Of a DNA stretch of 45,062 nt, positions 15,668-23,928 are shown piece after piece (the first letter of the stretch is position 1; each line of letters starts with the position of its first letter). Made by a program: the position numbers and the translations under genes. The notes beneath the pieces were generated by a model. The model saw only the letters and a list, made by a program, of their open reading frames with translations. It was not told the origin of the DNA and ran no database searches. Origin of the DNA: Lachnospiraceae bacterium UBA3802 (GTDB lineage: Bacteria; Bacillota; Clostridia; Lachnospirales; Lachnospiraceae); NCBI GenBank assembly GCA_002369155.1, contig DFEM01000131.1, forward strand, positions 1 to 45,062. The letters are read 5' to 3'.

Positions 15668-16713
15668 AATCTGTTCTTTAATACTGTGACTAAACGGTCC
15701 GCGATTAATTCGCGGGCTTTTTTATTTGGAGTGATTCCGTCATCTTCAAGATATGCATTTGCATTGTCTTCATGAATAAGCACTCCGCTGTAAAGATCCA
15801 CATATGAAACACCGTAGTAATTGGTAATCATTCTTGCGGCATTGAATGTGTTTTCGATGGTACCGTTACCGGTATCGGCCATCGCACAGGAAACTTTGTT
15901 GCCGTCACTGTCGGTAGCGTAGCAAAACGCGGGTGATACATAAACGAACTGAGTGTTCTTATTGGCTTCATTTATGATATAAACCGATGTGTATAATGAA
16001 CCGAGAAGTGTTGCACAGTTTTCGGTCTGAGCATCCTCACCGATGTAGTTAATCGGAAGATGGCCTTCAATATAATCATGTCCGTCATAGCAAAACATAA
16101 CAACATCGATATTTGCGAAGTCAACACCTTGCAATATGTCGATAACTTCTTGGTATCTTTCCAGATCGTGAGTCGAAGGATCAAGATAAACCAAAGCTTC
16201 GTTTTGTTTGTCAAAATTATGCCAGTTTGTACTTAAGCAGAGCCAGAAAAGTGTGAAATAATCTTCAGGACATTCGCTCGGGGACAACTCAGTTTCATTA
16301 AAACTGTTAAGATATGTTCCGGGAAGAGTGCAATCGTAAATGTTTACGTTTTCCAATTCTTTTCCGAAGTAATCAAGAATTCCACTATTATCATCCCTGC
16401 CTGCGTAAAAAGAATCGTTTCCGAATACAAGGATGTCGGTAACACCGTCAAAACCGTCGGGATTCATTTTTGATGCCGGCATTAAAATTATATTGTCTTT
16501 TGTGTCCAGCTTAATCTTTTCGTAATCTTCGGGAGTCATTATATATTCTTTGCCCTGATTCCAAACAAAGACTCTCAGAACAACGACTATTGCGCAAATT
16601 ATAAGTACAAGAGGAAGAGACCATGCTATGATACGCGGATAGTTTGGTACTCTTTTTTTCTTTTTATTGTATTTTTTTGCATTTATATTTCTGCTTGATT
16701 TCTTATTTCCCAT
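15664..16713 (-). CDS. Membrane-anchored SGNH-like protein lacking the catalytic His
   Basis: A basic N-terminus (residues 1-27) and one helix (28-49) precede a 300-residue extracytoplasmic domain. ILVFGNDSFYAG (Ser101) looks like block I of an SGNH hydrolase with an inserted residue. CYDGHDY stands where block III is expected. The block V equivalent is DDGITPNKKA, with Thr328 in place of the catalytic His. It may therefore be an inactive paralogue of the SGNH hydrolase at 13479 or use other residues. The start at 16713 is chosen because GGAGAA lies six bases upstream; longer in-frame starts have no ribosome binding site. The 3' end overlaps the opposing gene by 4 bases. Confidence 0.7.
   Translation of the reverse strand: MGNKKSSRNINAKKYNKKKKRVPNYPRIIAWSLPLVLIICAIVVVLRVFVWNQGKEYIMTPEDYEKIKLDTKDNIILMPASKMNPDGFDGVTDILVFGNDSFYAGRDDNSGILDYFGKELENVNIYDCTLPGTYLNSFNETELSPSECPEDYFTLFWLCLSTNWHNFDKQNEALVYLDPSTHDLERYQEVIDILQGVDFANIDVVMFCYDGHDYIEGHLPINYIGEDAQTENCATLLGSLYTSVYIINEANKNTQFVYVSPAFCYATDSDGNKVSCAMADTGNGTIENTFNAARMITNYYGVSYVDLYSGVLIHEDNANAYLEDDGITPNKKARELIADRLVTVLKNRF
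15697..15723 (+). terminator. Plus-strand terminator embedded in the convergent gene
   Basis: CCGCGA (15699-15704), loop TTAAT, TCGCGG (15710-15715) extends by a wobble and a G-C pair and is followed by six T. It would stop transcription 30-55 bases past the membrane-protein stop, but it lies in the last codons of the minus-strand SGNH-like gene. Confidence 0.8.
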
Positions 16714-16802
16714 ATCGTTCTCCATTATAAAACTCGCCTTAACGGATGATATGCATAATATTACATTATATTGTGGATAAATGCAAACAAAAGGCATATA
16801 TA

Positions 16803-16831
16803 TTGAAAGTGGGGACAAAAAGTGCTAAAAT
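16803..16831 (+). promoter_or_regulatory. Promoter of the large GH25 gene
   Basis: TTGAAA and TAAAAT have a 17-base spacer, with TGC just before the -10 (extended type). Transcription would start about 25 bases before the ATG. Confidence 0.65.
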
Positions 16832-16861
16832 AGACTCTATATGTATTATATGAGGTAGATT

Positions 16862-19800
16862 ATGAAGAAGAAAAACATATTTGATACAGATATAGAAATG
16901 GTAGATTTGGATACCATAGGCAACCTTGAAGTTTCCTATGATGAGATAAGTTCACCCAACCCTGAACTTGCCAATGATGTGCAGATGGTTATGAAAGAGA
17001 CACAGGTTTTCTCGGCAGATGAAGTTGCAGCTGCCATTCAAAGAAACAATGATGTTCTTAATGACCTTGGAAATTTGGATGATACAAAGGTTATCAATTC
17101 CGATGAGTTAAGCGAAATCGGTGAAACCAAGATTATCGATACCGTAAGGGTAAACGAGATTGAGGCAGCAGAGGCAAATGAAGCGGATTATTCGGAACCG
17201 ATGGAAGAAACCGCGAACAACGAATCGGATTATATAGTATCAGACGGCGATTATGAATTCGAGACCGAAGATCCCGGCGAAGAAATTTATGAGAGCGAAG
17301 ACATGGCTGAAGAGACAGATAATCAGGGCGAGGAAAATTTCGAAGAATCAGACGACAATTACGAATTTGAGAACGAGGATTCTGAAAGTTACGAGAGCGA
17401 AGATGACGGTGATGAGTATGAAAATGAACCCGAAGAGGAATCCGATATCGAAGAAGAATATGAGGATTACGAATTCGAACCGGATCGCAGGGCAAAAAAA
17501 CATGTAAAAACTGCAGCAGCAGTATCCAAAAAAGAAAAAGTTAAAGCGGCAAAAAACAAAGCCGCAAAAGAGGCCGCATCAAAAGAATCAAGAGCGCATA
17601 AAGCAAAAGCTGAGAAGGCGCAGAAAGAAAAATTGCATGATGCAGCGAAACATAATCCTGCAGTCAAAGATAAAAAGATTTCTAAACAGGATTCCGAAAT
17701 TGATATCCCTGTTCAGAAATTGAAACATAAAAAGAATCATGATACGAATGTTGATATTTCTGCAGCAGCAGTAGCCGAAGGCATAAACGAAGCAATCACG
17801 GATGCCGTTGATGACGGCGAAATGAATATTCGCGAGAATAATCAGAATTTTGACAACAGAGATTTTGCAAAAAAGAAGAAAAAGAAAAACGATTACTCGC
17901 TTGGAATGGTTGAGTATGCAGGAATTGCCATAGGCATTCTGCTTATTATCTTACTTATTGTTCTCGGTGCAAAACTTGTATCCAATAAGGTAAAGAAAGA
18001 TAATTTGCAGCAGTTTGCATCAATCGGTGCATTGTATTCCGGAATAGACAGTATAGGTAACGAAGGAATAACTGCGATTGCCGAGCAAAAACAGATATCA
18101 AGCATTACTCCTCAGGATGATAATACTGAAGAAGTAAAAGAAGAGGAGGAAGAAAAGGAAGAAGAGGAAGAAGAAGAGGAAAAGGATGTGGCTCCGGTTT
18201 CCGTTAATTTCTCTTCGATAGAAAAAGATTTAAAGATTAAATTCATAGATAAAGCCACGGGAAAACTGGTCACCGGAATACGATTTGAAGTTAAAGCAAA
18301 AGGACCGAAAGGTGATGTCTTTGACTGGGTCGATACGGATTTGGACGGTGTCATTTATATAGATAAACTCGAACCCGGAACTTACGAAGTTACAGTTGTT
18401 TCCGTAGATCCATATGAATTCCCGGAAACTGCGACCAAGGTTAAGGTTCAGGATACTGTTGTATATCAGGTTATCAATGTTATTGATGAAGCTGTTGACA
18501 TGAGCCAGGTTAATCTTGCACAGGAAGATAATCAGGTTAAGGATGTCGATCAGGGTACGGTACTTCAGGATACCGTTAAACTTGTGGAATCATCGGCTAC
18601 ACCTGTAAACGGCAAAGACGGATTTGTAAAAGTCAACAAAGCAGATATTAAAGATCCCAAAACTTTTGCTTCGGCTTATGAATGGGGCGGATTCAGAAGA
18701 GTTGATGATGTTACTATAGAAAAAGGTCAAACGGTGGCTGGCGTTACATCAATTCCCGAAGGATGTACTCTTTCATGGAGTGACGGGGGTGGCGTTGCCC
18801 AGGGAAATGCCAACGGAACCATCACAGCACTTGCAGCGGGAACCTGTACTCTTACTGCTGCAATTAAGAATGCAGACGAAAGTGTTAACGAACAAAAAAC
18901 ATTTAATATTACCGTAACAGAACCTCAGGTTCAGGAAGTTAAAGTTACGGCATTAACCATCACAGGAAGCAATGAGGTTAAGATTGGCGCAAGTATTGAC
19001 CTTACGGCGGGAATAGAACCTGGAGATGCAACCAATAAAGAAATTAAATGGACCAGCTCAAACGATGCGGTTGCAACAGTGTCAAACGGAACAGTAACAG
19101 GTGTGGCTGAGGGAACGACTCAGATAACAATCAGTACAACGGACGGAACTGTTACTTCCCAGCCTTTCACTGTAACAGTCAAGAATGATAAGGTAAGTGT
19201 TACAGGTGTTTCGATTCAGGGCGCAAACAGTGTGATGGCAGGTCAGACCATACAGCTTACTCCTGTGTTTGATCCGAACAATGCGACCGATAAGGGTGTT
19301 ACCTGGAGCAGCAATAATTCGAATGTTGCTACGGTTGATGCTGCTACCGGAGTTGTCAAAGGTGTAGCTGCAGGAACCGCAAAAATCACGGTCAAAACCA
19401 ATGACGGAGCAAAAGAAGCTTCAATTGATATCACTGTTACAGCAGTACCTCAATTGGCACTCTCTGTTCTTGGCCCGGATGGCAACGCTGTTCCTGACCC
19501 TCTTACTCTTTACAAAGGTAGTACATATCAGTTAGGTATTAAGGTTGCAGGATACGTATCTGATGGTGGTTTTAAGATAGAGATAAAGAATAACAATACT
19601 ATAACTGTATCTGCAAGCGGGCTTATTACAGCGACAACCTCGGGAACAGAAACAGTTACAATTACTACAAATGAAAAAGATGCATCCGGAAAGCAGATAG
19701 TAAAAACAATAAGCGTAACCGTTAAGGACGATCCTACAAAAGACACCACAAAGCCTTTAACATATTCCAAAGACGGAAAAGATTTACAATTGTATTACAA

Positions 19801-20626
19801 GAACGCCGAAGGTAATTATGTTGAAGCAAAATGGGCTGATTATTATAAGTATGATGAGTTCTTTATAAAAGGTAATGTGGAATACAAATACACCGGATGG
19901 CAGACGCTTGAAGGAAATGTTTATTACTTTACCGAAAACGGTGATAAGGTAACCGGAGAACAGATTATCGGAGGAACAAAATACAATTTCGCTTCCGACG
20001 GAAGTCTGGTAAAAGACAGCGGATCCAGAGGTATTGATGTATCTGCATATCAGGGTACGATAGACTGGACGGCAGTAAAGAATTCGGGTATTTCATTCGT
20101 TATCATAAGATGCGGTTTCAGAGGATATACAAAGGGCGGTCTGATTCTTGATTCCAAATATCAGTCTTATATTCAGGGTGCAACGGCAGCCGGATTAAAA
20201 GTCGGATTGTATATTTTCTCTCAGGCAACAAATGAGAGCGAAGCGATAGAAGAAGCATCACTTTGCGTTAACCTTGCTCAGGGATACAAGATTTCATATC
20301 CGATATTCATTGACAGTGAATATGCAAACGGATCACATTCGGGAAGAGCCGACGGACTTGATAAAGCCACAAGAACTGCTGTTTGCAAGGCGTTCTGTGA
20401 GACCATTAAATCCGCAGGTTACACACCCGGTGTATATGCTTCCAAATCCTGGTATTACAATAAGCTTGATGCCGGTCAGTTAAGCAATTATAAGATATGG
20501 CTTGCGCATTATTGCGGTGAGACAGATTATAAAGGCAAATATGATTTATGGCAGCATACAAGCAAAGGAAGCGTTAACGGAATAAAAGGTAATGTCGATT
20601 TGGATATAAGTTACCTTGGCTACTAA
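16862..20626 (+). CDS. Giant membrane-anchored GH25 muramidase with Cna-like and Big2 domains
   Basis: The 1254-residue protein reads in order: an acidic tail (1-207), a Lys/Ala-rich basic stretch (208-285), a linker, one helix (352-374), a Glu-rich stalk (423-441), a Cna/SpaA-like beta domain (about 445-545), four bacterial Ig-like segments (about 610-957; the middle two are clear Big2 with SSN-x-x-VATV), a cell-wall-binding-like repeat (TGWQTLEGNVYYF, about 965-1050) and a GH25 lysozyme domain (1056-1254). GH25 residues are seen at Asp1059 in GIDVSAYQG and Asp1151/Glu1153 in PIFIDSEY. With no signal peptide and an internal helix, the first 350 residues should be cytoplasmic and the muramidase outside. 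It is probably a tethered peptidoglycan hydrolase. It has its own promoter and terminator. Confidence 0.9.
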   Translation: MKKKNIFDTDIEMVDLDTIGNLEVSYDEISSPNPELANDVQMVMKETQVFSADEVAAAIQRNNDVLNDLGNLDDTKVINSDELSEIGETKIIDTVRVNEIEAAEANEADYSEPMEETANNESDYIVSDGDYEFETEDPGEEIYESEDMAEETDNQGEENFEESDDNYEFENEDSESYESEDDGDEYENEPEEESDIEEEYEDYEFEPDRRAKKHVKTAAAVSKKEKVKAAKNKAAKEAASKESRAHKAKAEKAQKEKLHDAAKHNPAVKDKKISKQDSEIDIPVQKLKHKKNHDTNVDISAAAVAEGINEAITDAVDDGEMNIRENNQNFDNRDFAKKKKKKNDYSLGMVEYAGIAIGILLIILLIVLGAKLVSNKVKKDNLQQFASIGALYSGIDSIGNEGITAIAEQKQISSITPQDDNTEEVKEEEEEKEEEEEEEEKDVAPVSVNFSSIEKDLKIKFIDKATGKLVTGIRFEVKAKGPKGDVFDWVDTDLDGVIYIDKLEPGTYEVTVVSVDPYEFPETATKVKVQDTVVYQVINVIDEAVDMSQVNLAQEDNQVKDVDQGTVLQDTVKLVESSATPVNGKDGFVKVNKADIKDPKTFASAYEWGGFRRVDDVTIEKGQTVAGVTSIPEGCTLSWSDGGGVAQGNANGTITALAAGTCTLTAAIKNADESVNEQKTFNITVTEPQVQEVKVTALTITGSNEVKIGASIDLTAGIEPGDATNKEIKWTSSNDAVATVSNGTVTGVAEGTTQITISTTDGTVTSQPFTVTVKNDKVSVTGVSIQGANSVMAGQTIQLTPVFDPNNATDKGVTWSSNNSNVATVDAATGVVKGVAAGTAKITVKTNDGAKEASIDITVTAVPQLALSVLGPDGNAVPDPLTLYKGSTYQLGIKVAGYVSDGGFKIEIKNNNTITVSASGLITATTSGTETVTITTNEKDASGKQIVKTISVTVKDDPTKDTTKPLTYSKDGKDLQLYYKNAEGNYVEAKWADYYKYDEFFIKGNVEYKYTGWQTLEGNVYYFTENGDKVTGEQIIGGTKYNFASDGSLVKDSGSRGIDVSAYQGTIDWTAVKNSGISFVIIRCGFRGYTKGGLILDSKYQSYIQGATAAGLKVGLYIFSQATNESEAIEEASLCVNLAQGYKISYPIFIDSEYANGSHSGRADGLDKATRTAVCKAFCETIKSAGYTPGVYASKSWYYNKLDAGQLSNYKIWLAHYCGETDYKGKYDLWQHTSKGSVNGIKGNVDLDISYLGY

Positions 20627-20643
20627 AAAGAATAAAAACACAG

Positions 20644-20677
20644 GCGGTTGAAGGCATAGTTTTCAACCGCTTTTTTT
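20644..20677 (+). terminator. Intrinsic terminator after the large GH25 gene
   Basis: GCGGTTGAA (20644-20652) pairs perfectly with TTCAACCGC (20662-20670), with a 9-base loop followed by seven T. Confidence 0.9.
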
Positions 20678-20712
20678 GTGCTTAAATTACAACGATTTTT
20701 TCAAAGGTTTGT

Positions 20713-20742
20713 TTGACACATACAGACCCTATCGGTTAAAAT
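20713..20742 (+). promoter_or_regulatory. Promoter of the GGDEF gene
   Basis: A perfect TTGACA box and TAAAAT at an 18-base spacing predict a transcription start about 45 bases before the coding region. Confidence 0.6.
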
Positions 20743-20796
20743 TACAGTAGGGAAATATTAAGGGGAAAAAGAATAAATTTCGGAGAGAATTACGTG

Positions 20797-22527
20797 ATGA
20801 ATCATAATATTGACGATGAAATTATCAGATCGTGTTTCGGCGACTGTCTTTTTCTTTTTTACAGCAATATAAATAATAATATCAAATCCATTCGTATGAT
20901 GGATGAGGACTTGAAACTTGTCTGGGACAAGTCTTTTTCGCGTACCGGAGATTATTTCAAATCGGTTTGTGAATTGATTGAAATATATGTTCATCCCGAA
21001 GACAGGGATTTGGTTAAATACATTTTTACATTTGAAAATTATTCGCGTCTCATGCGAACCAGAAGAAATTACACTCTGTATTACAGATTCAAAAAAGATG
21101 ATGAATATATTTACGAGAAACTGTATATTTCCAAGTTAAAAGACGAGGACGAATATTCGGGAGTTCTGGTTTTTGCAAGCACCGATGTGGATGAAGAGAT
21201 AAAGAATCATCTAAAAGAAGCGGAAGAAAAGAAACAGTATTATTCCGTATCCTATGCACTCGGAAGAGAATATTCCTCCATCTACTATGTCGATATGGAG
21301 AGCGGAAAGGTTACTCCTTATAACTTAAGCCAAAGAATTGAAGGGCTCTTCGGAGACAAGTTTTTCAGATATGATTATGAGGAGTCAACAAGCGAGTATA
21401 TTCGAAAGGCCGTAATTGACAGTGACAAGGAAATGATGAAAAAGGTATTGTCCAAAAAATTCATCCTTTCCCAGTTAAGCAGCCAGGATCATTTTACATG
21501 GATATATCAAAACAACGAAGGCTGTTATTGCGAGATGAAATGCGTCAGGGTAAGCGAAGACGGTGAACCCATGGCGGTTGTAATGGGATTTGCGGTAAAA
21601 GATGCCGAGATTCGAATAGAGATGGAAGAAAAGGCACAGACCGATTTCCAGTTGTCTCTGCTTGACGGTTTAAGCCGTGATTATGAGATGGTATGGCTTT
21701 TAAGAAGCGACAAGAGAATGCGCCTTTTCAGAGTATCCGACAATCCGGAGGTTCAAAGAGTAGCTCTTCAGTATTATGATTCGGTCAATTTCGATCTGGG
21801 ATTCGCCAGCTTTATCGAAAGATATGTGGTTGAAGACGACAGGAAGAGACTCAAGGAATTTGCCCTTTACGACAATCTTATTAAAAATGTACCTCAGGAA
21901 GGAATGTATTCAACGATTTTCAGAAGAATTATTCCCGATGGATTTGTTTACATTCAGTTATGCTTCACAAGAGCTGTCGGACCGGACGGCGAAGAAAACA
22001 TTGTATGTGCGGTTCGTGACGTAGATGCTCTTATCAGAGAAGAAAACGAGAGAAAAGAAAAATATAAGAACGCAATCAAAGAAAGAGACCTTGATGGCTT
22101 GACCGGCATCAGAAACAGATTCTGTTACGAGAACTATTTAAGAGCTCTTGAAAGAATGAATTTTGATTCGCTCTCAATCATTTATATCGATGCCGACTTC
22201 CTGCACGAACTAAACAATACGGAAGGCCACGATGCGGGCGATGAGCTTATAAGATGCGTTGCAAAAGAAGCTTCAAATGTCTGGGGAATAGATAATGCAT
22301 TCCGAATCGGCGGAGATGAATTTGTTGCGTTTGATTATGACATGGATCGAAAGAAGATAATGAACCGTATCGATTCTTTCAGAAGAAAAATGGGAGAACA
22401 CAAATACAGTGTATCCGTAGGCTTCAGCCATACGGATACAAAGGTTGATTTACAGGAATTAATTACAAATGCCGAGAAAATGATGTATGAAGAAAAGAAG
22501 AAACATCATGAAGGCATGAAACGATAA
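20797..22527 (+). CDS. GGDEF diguanylate cyclase with PAS-like sensory regions
   Basis: The C-terminal 150 residues form a GGDEF domain that makes c-di-GMP from two GTP. DGLTGIRNR opens it, IDADFLHELNN supplies metal and substrate contacts, and the active-site motif RIGGDEF is intact. The inhibitory I-site position, an RxxD five residues before GGDEF, reads WGID, so product inhibition through it is probably lost. The first 410 residues are soluble, with three stretches of alternating strands and helices suggesting PAS-like sensors, and no membrane helix. GGAGAG precedes a GTG at 20794 and an ATG at 20797; the ATG is chosen. The 3' end overlaps the convergent aminotransferase gene by 22 bases. 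Confidence 0.88.
   Translation: MNHNIDDEIIRSCFGDCLFLFYSNINNNIKSIRMMDEDLKLVWDKSFSRTGDYFKSVCELIEIYVHPEDRDLVKYIFTFENYSRLMRTRRNYTLYYRFKKDDEYIYEKLYISKLKDEDEYSGVLVFASTDVDEEIKNHLKEAEEKKQYYSVSYALGREYSSIYYVDMESGKVTPYNLSQRIEGLFGDKFFRYDYEESTSEYIRKAVIDSDKEMMKKVLSKKFILSQLSSQDHFTWIYQNNEGCYCEMKCVRVSEDGEPMAVVMGFAVKDAEIRIEMEEKAQTDFQLSLLDGLSRDYEMVWLLRSDKRMRLFRVSDNPEVQRVALQYYDSVNFDLGFASFIERYVVEDDRKRLKEFALYDNLIKNVPQEGMYSTIFRRIIPDGFVYIQLCFTRAVGPDGEENIVCAVRDVDALIREENERKEKYKNAIKERDLDGLTGIRNRFCYENYLRALERMNFDSLSIIYIDADFLHELNNTEGHDAGDELIRCVAKEASNVWGIDNAFRIGGDEFVAFDYDMDRKKIMNRIDSFRRKMGEHKYSVSVGFSHTDTKVDLQELITNAEKMMYEEKKKHHEGMKR
22411..22439. other. Strong hairpin inside the GGDEF coding sequence
   Basis: GTATCCGTA (22411-22419) pairs with TACGGATAC (22431-22439). 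Inside, GGC/GCC close a TTCA loop with a single bulged A. It lies just before the convergent gene overlap. No long T-run follows on either strand (TATTTG on the minus strand is the nearest), so its role is unclear. Confidence 0.5.
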
Positions 22528-23711
22528 TAATCGACGATTTTCTTTACTGCTTCTATTACATCGTCGGTGTCTTTTTCGGATAATGTAGGATATAAGGGGA
22601 TACTGAGTATCCCTTTATATATTTCTTCCGCATTCGGACAAAGTCCTTCTTTATATCCCAAATGTCTGTAATATGGGAACAAATATGTAGGTACATAATG
22701 AACCTGGCACTGGATGTTTTCGGCGCTCATTGCGTCGAAGAATTCACGTCTGGTGCATTTTAATTTATCAAGATTAAGCCTTATTATATATAAATGTCTG
22801 CAAGTATCCGATTCGGGTATTTCTTTCTGAACGATTATTTCAGGAATTTGTGAGAAAGCATCATTGTATTTTTTCACGATTTCCTGTCTTTTTTTCTTAA
22901 ACAATTCCAATTTTTCAAGCTGACTTAAAAGAAGAGCAGACTGAATATCGGTGAGTCTGTAATTGTATCCGAGAGAAATCTGCTCGTAATACCAGGGACC
23001 TTCGTGAGGTGCATCTTCCATGAGGTCTTCATCATGTGTGATTCCGTGTGTGTGCGCAAGTACGAGTTTTTTGTGGAATTCTTCATTGTTTGTTGTAATG
23101 GCACCGCCTTCGCCCGATGTGATGGTTTTTACGGGGTGAAAACTGAAGCATGTCATATCGGCAAGAGAACCGACCTTTTTGCCCTTGTAGGAAGAACCGA
23201 TGGCATGGGCAGCATCCTCGATAAAGATTAGATTATATTCATCGCATATGGCGCGGATTTTTTCATTTTCCACGCACTGTCCGGTAAAGTCCACTGCGAT
23301 TACGGCTTTTGTTTTATCTGTGATATGAGCTTTAATGCTTTCGGGATCGATATTGTATGTTTCGGGATTGACATCTGCGAATACGGGAGTGGCTCCGACA
23401 TAAAGAACGCAGTTGGCACTTGCCGCAAATGTTAATGGTGTTGTTATTACTTCATCGCCGGGTTTTAAACCTGCCGCGATACATGCACAGTGAAGAGCCG
23501 CCGTTCCGTTTGATACAGCAACGGCATATTTGCAGCCGCAGTATGCTGCGATTTTTCTTTCGAGTTCGCTGACCTTCGGACCGCATGTCAGGTAGTCGCT
23601 TACAAGAACTTCGCTTACTGCCTTGACATCGTTTTCGTCTATGCACTGATGACCGTAAAATAATTTTGTATCTCTGACGGGTGTTCCGCCTTTTATAGCC
23701 GGTAAATTCAT
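22506..23711 (-). CDS. pseC: PseC-like sugar aminotransferase (DegT/DnrJ family)
   Basis: This PLP-dependent aminotransferase of the DegT/DnrJ/EryC1/StrS family puts an amino group on C4 of a nucleotide-linked 4-keto-6-deoxy sugar. The Schiff-base Lys195 lies in SFHPVKTITSGEGG, close to the PseC-type signature. Asp166 (IEDAAHAIGSSY) contacts the cofactor, and SNGTAALH and LTCGPKV are also family hallmarks. PseC acts in pseudaminic acid synthesis, but no other pse gene is here. It lies divergent from rfbA, so another 4-keto sugar substrate is possible. The length of 401 residues is normal. CGGAG precedes the start and a strong minus-strand promoter lies upstream. Confidence 0.8.
   Translation of the reverse strand: MNLPAIKGGTPVRDTKLFYGHQCIDENDVKAVSEVLVSDYLTCGPKVSELERKIAAYCGCKYAVAVSNGTAALHCACIAAGLKPGDEVITTPLTFAASANCVLYVGATPVFADVNPETYNIDPESIKAHITDKTKAVIAVDFTGQCVENEKIRAICDEYNLIFIEDAAHAIGSSYKGKKVGSLADMTCFSFHPVKTITSGEGGAITTNNEEFHKKLVLAHTHGITHDEDLMEDAPHEGPWYYEQISLGYNYRLTDIQSALLLSQLEKLELFKKKRQEIVKKYNDAFSQIPEIIVQKEIPESDTCRHLYIIRLNLDKLKCTRREFFDAMSAENIQCQVHYVPTYLFPYYRHLGYKEGLCPNAEEIYKGILSIPLYPTLSEKDTDDVIEAVKKIVDYYRFMPS
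22590..22627 (+). terminator. Terminator-like hairpin embedded in the convergent gene
   Basis: A 14-base-pair stem (22590-22603 with 22607-22620, one G-T pair) has a TGA loop and is followed by ATTTCTT. It lies about 60 bases past the GGDEF stop, inside the minus-strand aminotransferase (codons for GILSIPLYP). The T-run is imperfect, so termination is less certain than for the other embedded hairpins. Confidence 0.55.
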
Positions 23712-23772
23712 ATATAAACTCCGTTTTTTATATTTTAAAATCAGTTTAATTAAGTCCTTAAAAACACCATAA

Positions 23773-23801
23773 ATTATAGTTTAACCTTGTTTCTAAGTCA
23801 A
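23773..23801 (-). promoter_or_regulatory. Promoter of the PseC-like gene
   Basis: On the minus strand, TTGACT (23801-23796) and a perfect TATAAT (23778-23773) are separated by 17 bases, about 60 bases before the start codon. Confidence 0.7.
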
Positions 23802-23860
23802 ATGAGACACGCATAAGTCAGTGCGGTTAAAAAGCAGTGAGAAATGATATATCATACAGG

Positions 23861-23890
23861 TTTCTTTATTTACCATTATTGTGGTATAAT
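23861..23890 (+). promoter_or_regulatory. Promoter of the rfbA operon
   Basis: A perfect TATAAT box (23885-23890) with TGG directly upstream forms an extended -10. The -35 position (TTTCTT) is weak at an 18-base spacing, which is common for extended -10 promoters. Confidence 0.6.
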
Positions 23891-23928
23891 AAGTTTATCT
23901 ATGTGATTGTATAAACGGAGGTAAACAA

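Noticed and set aside
17133..17495. Long open frames antisense to the acidic region of the muramidase
   Set aside because: They are Arg/His/Leu-rich, lack ribosome binding sites and are explained as the complement of a Glu/Asp-rich coding sequence.
18123..18184. GAA/GAG-rich tract in the large muramidase as a possible repeat element
   Set aside because: It stays in frame and encodes a Glu-rich stalk next to the membrane helix; no unit of fixed length repeats.
23712..23928. Possible regulatory RNA between the PseC-like gene and rfbA
   Set aside because: Two good divergent promoters explain the region, and no stable hairpin or terminator was found in either leader.
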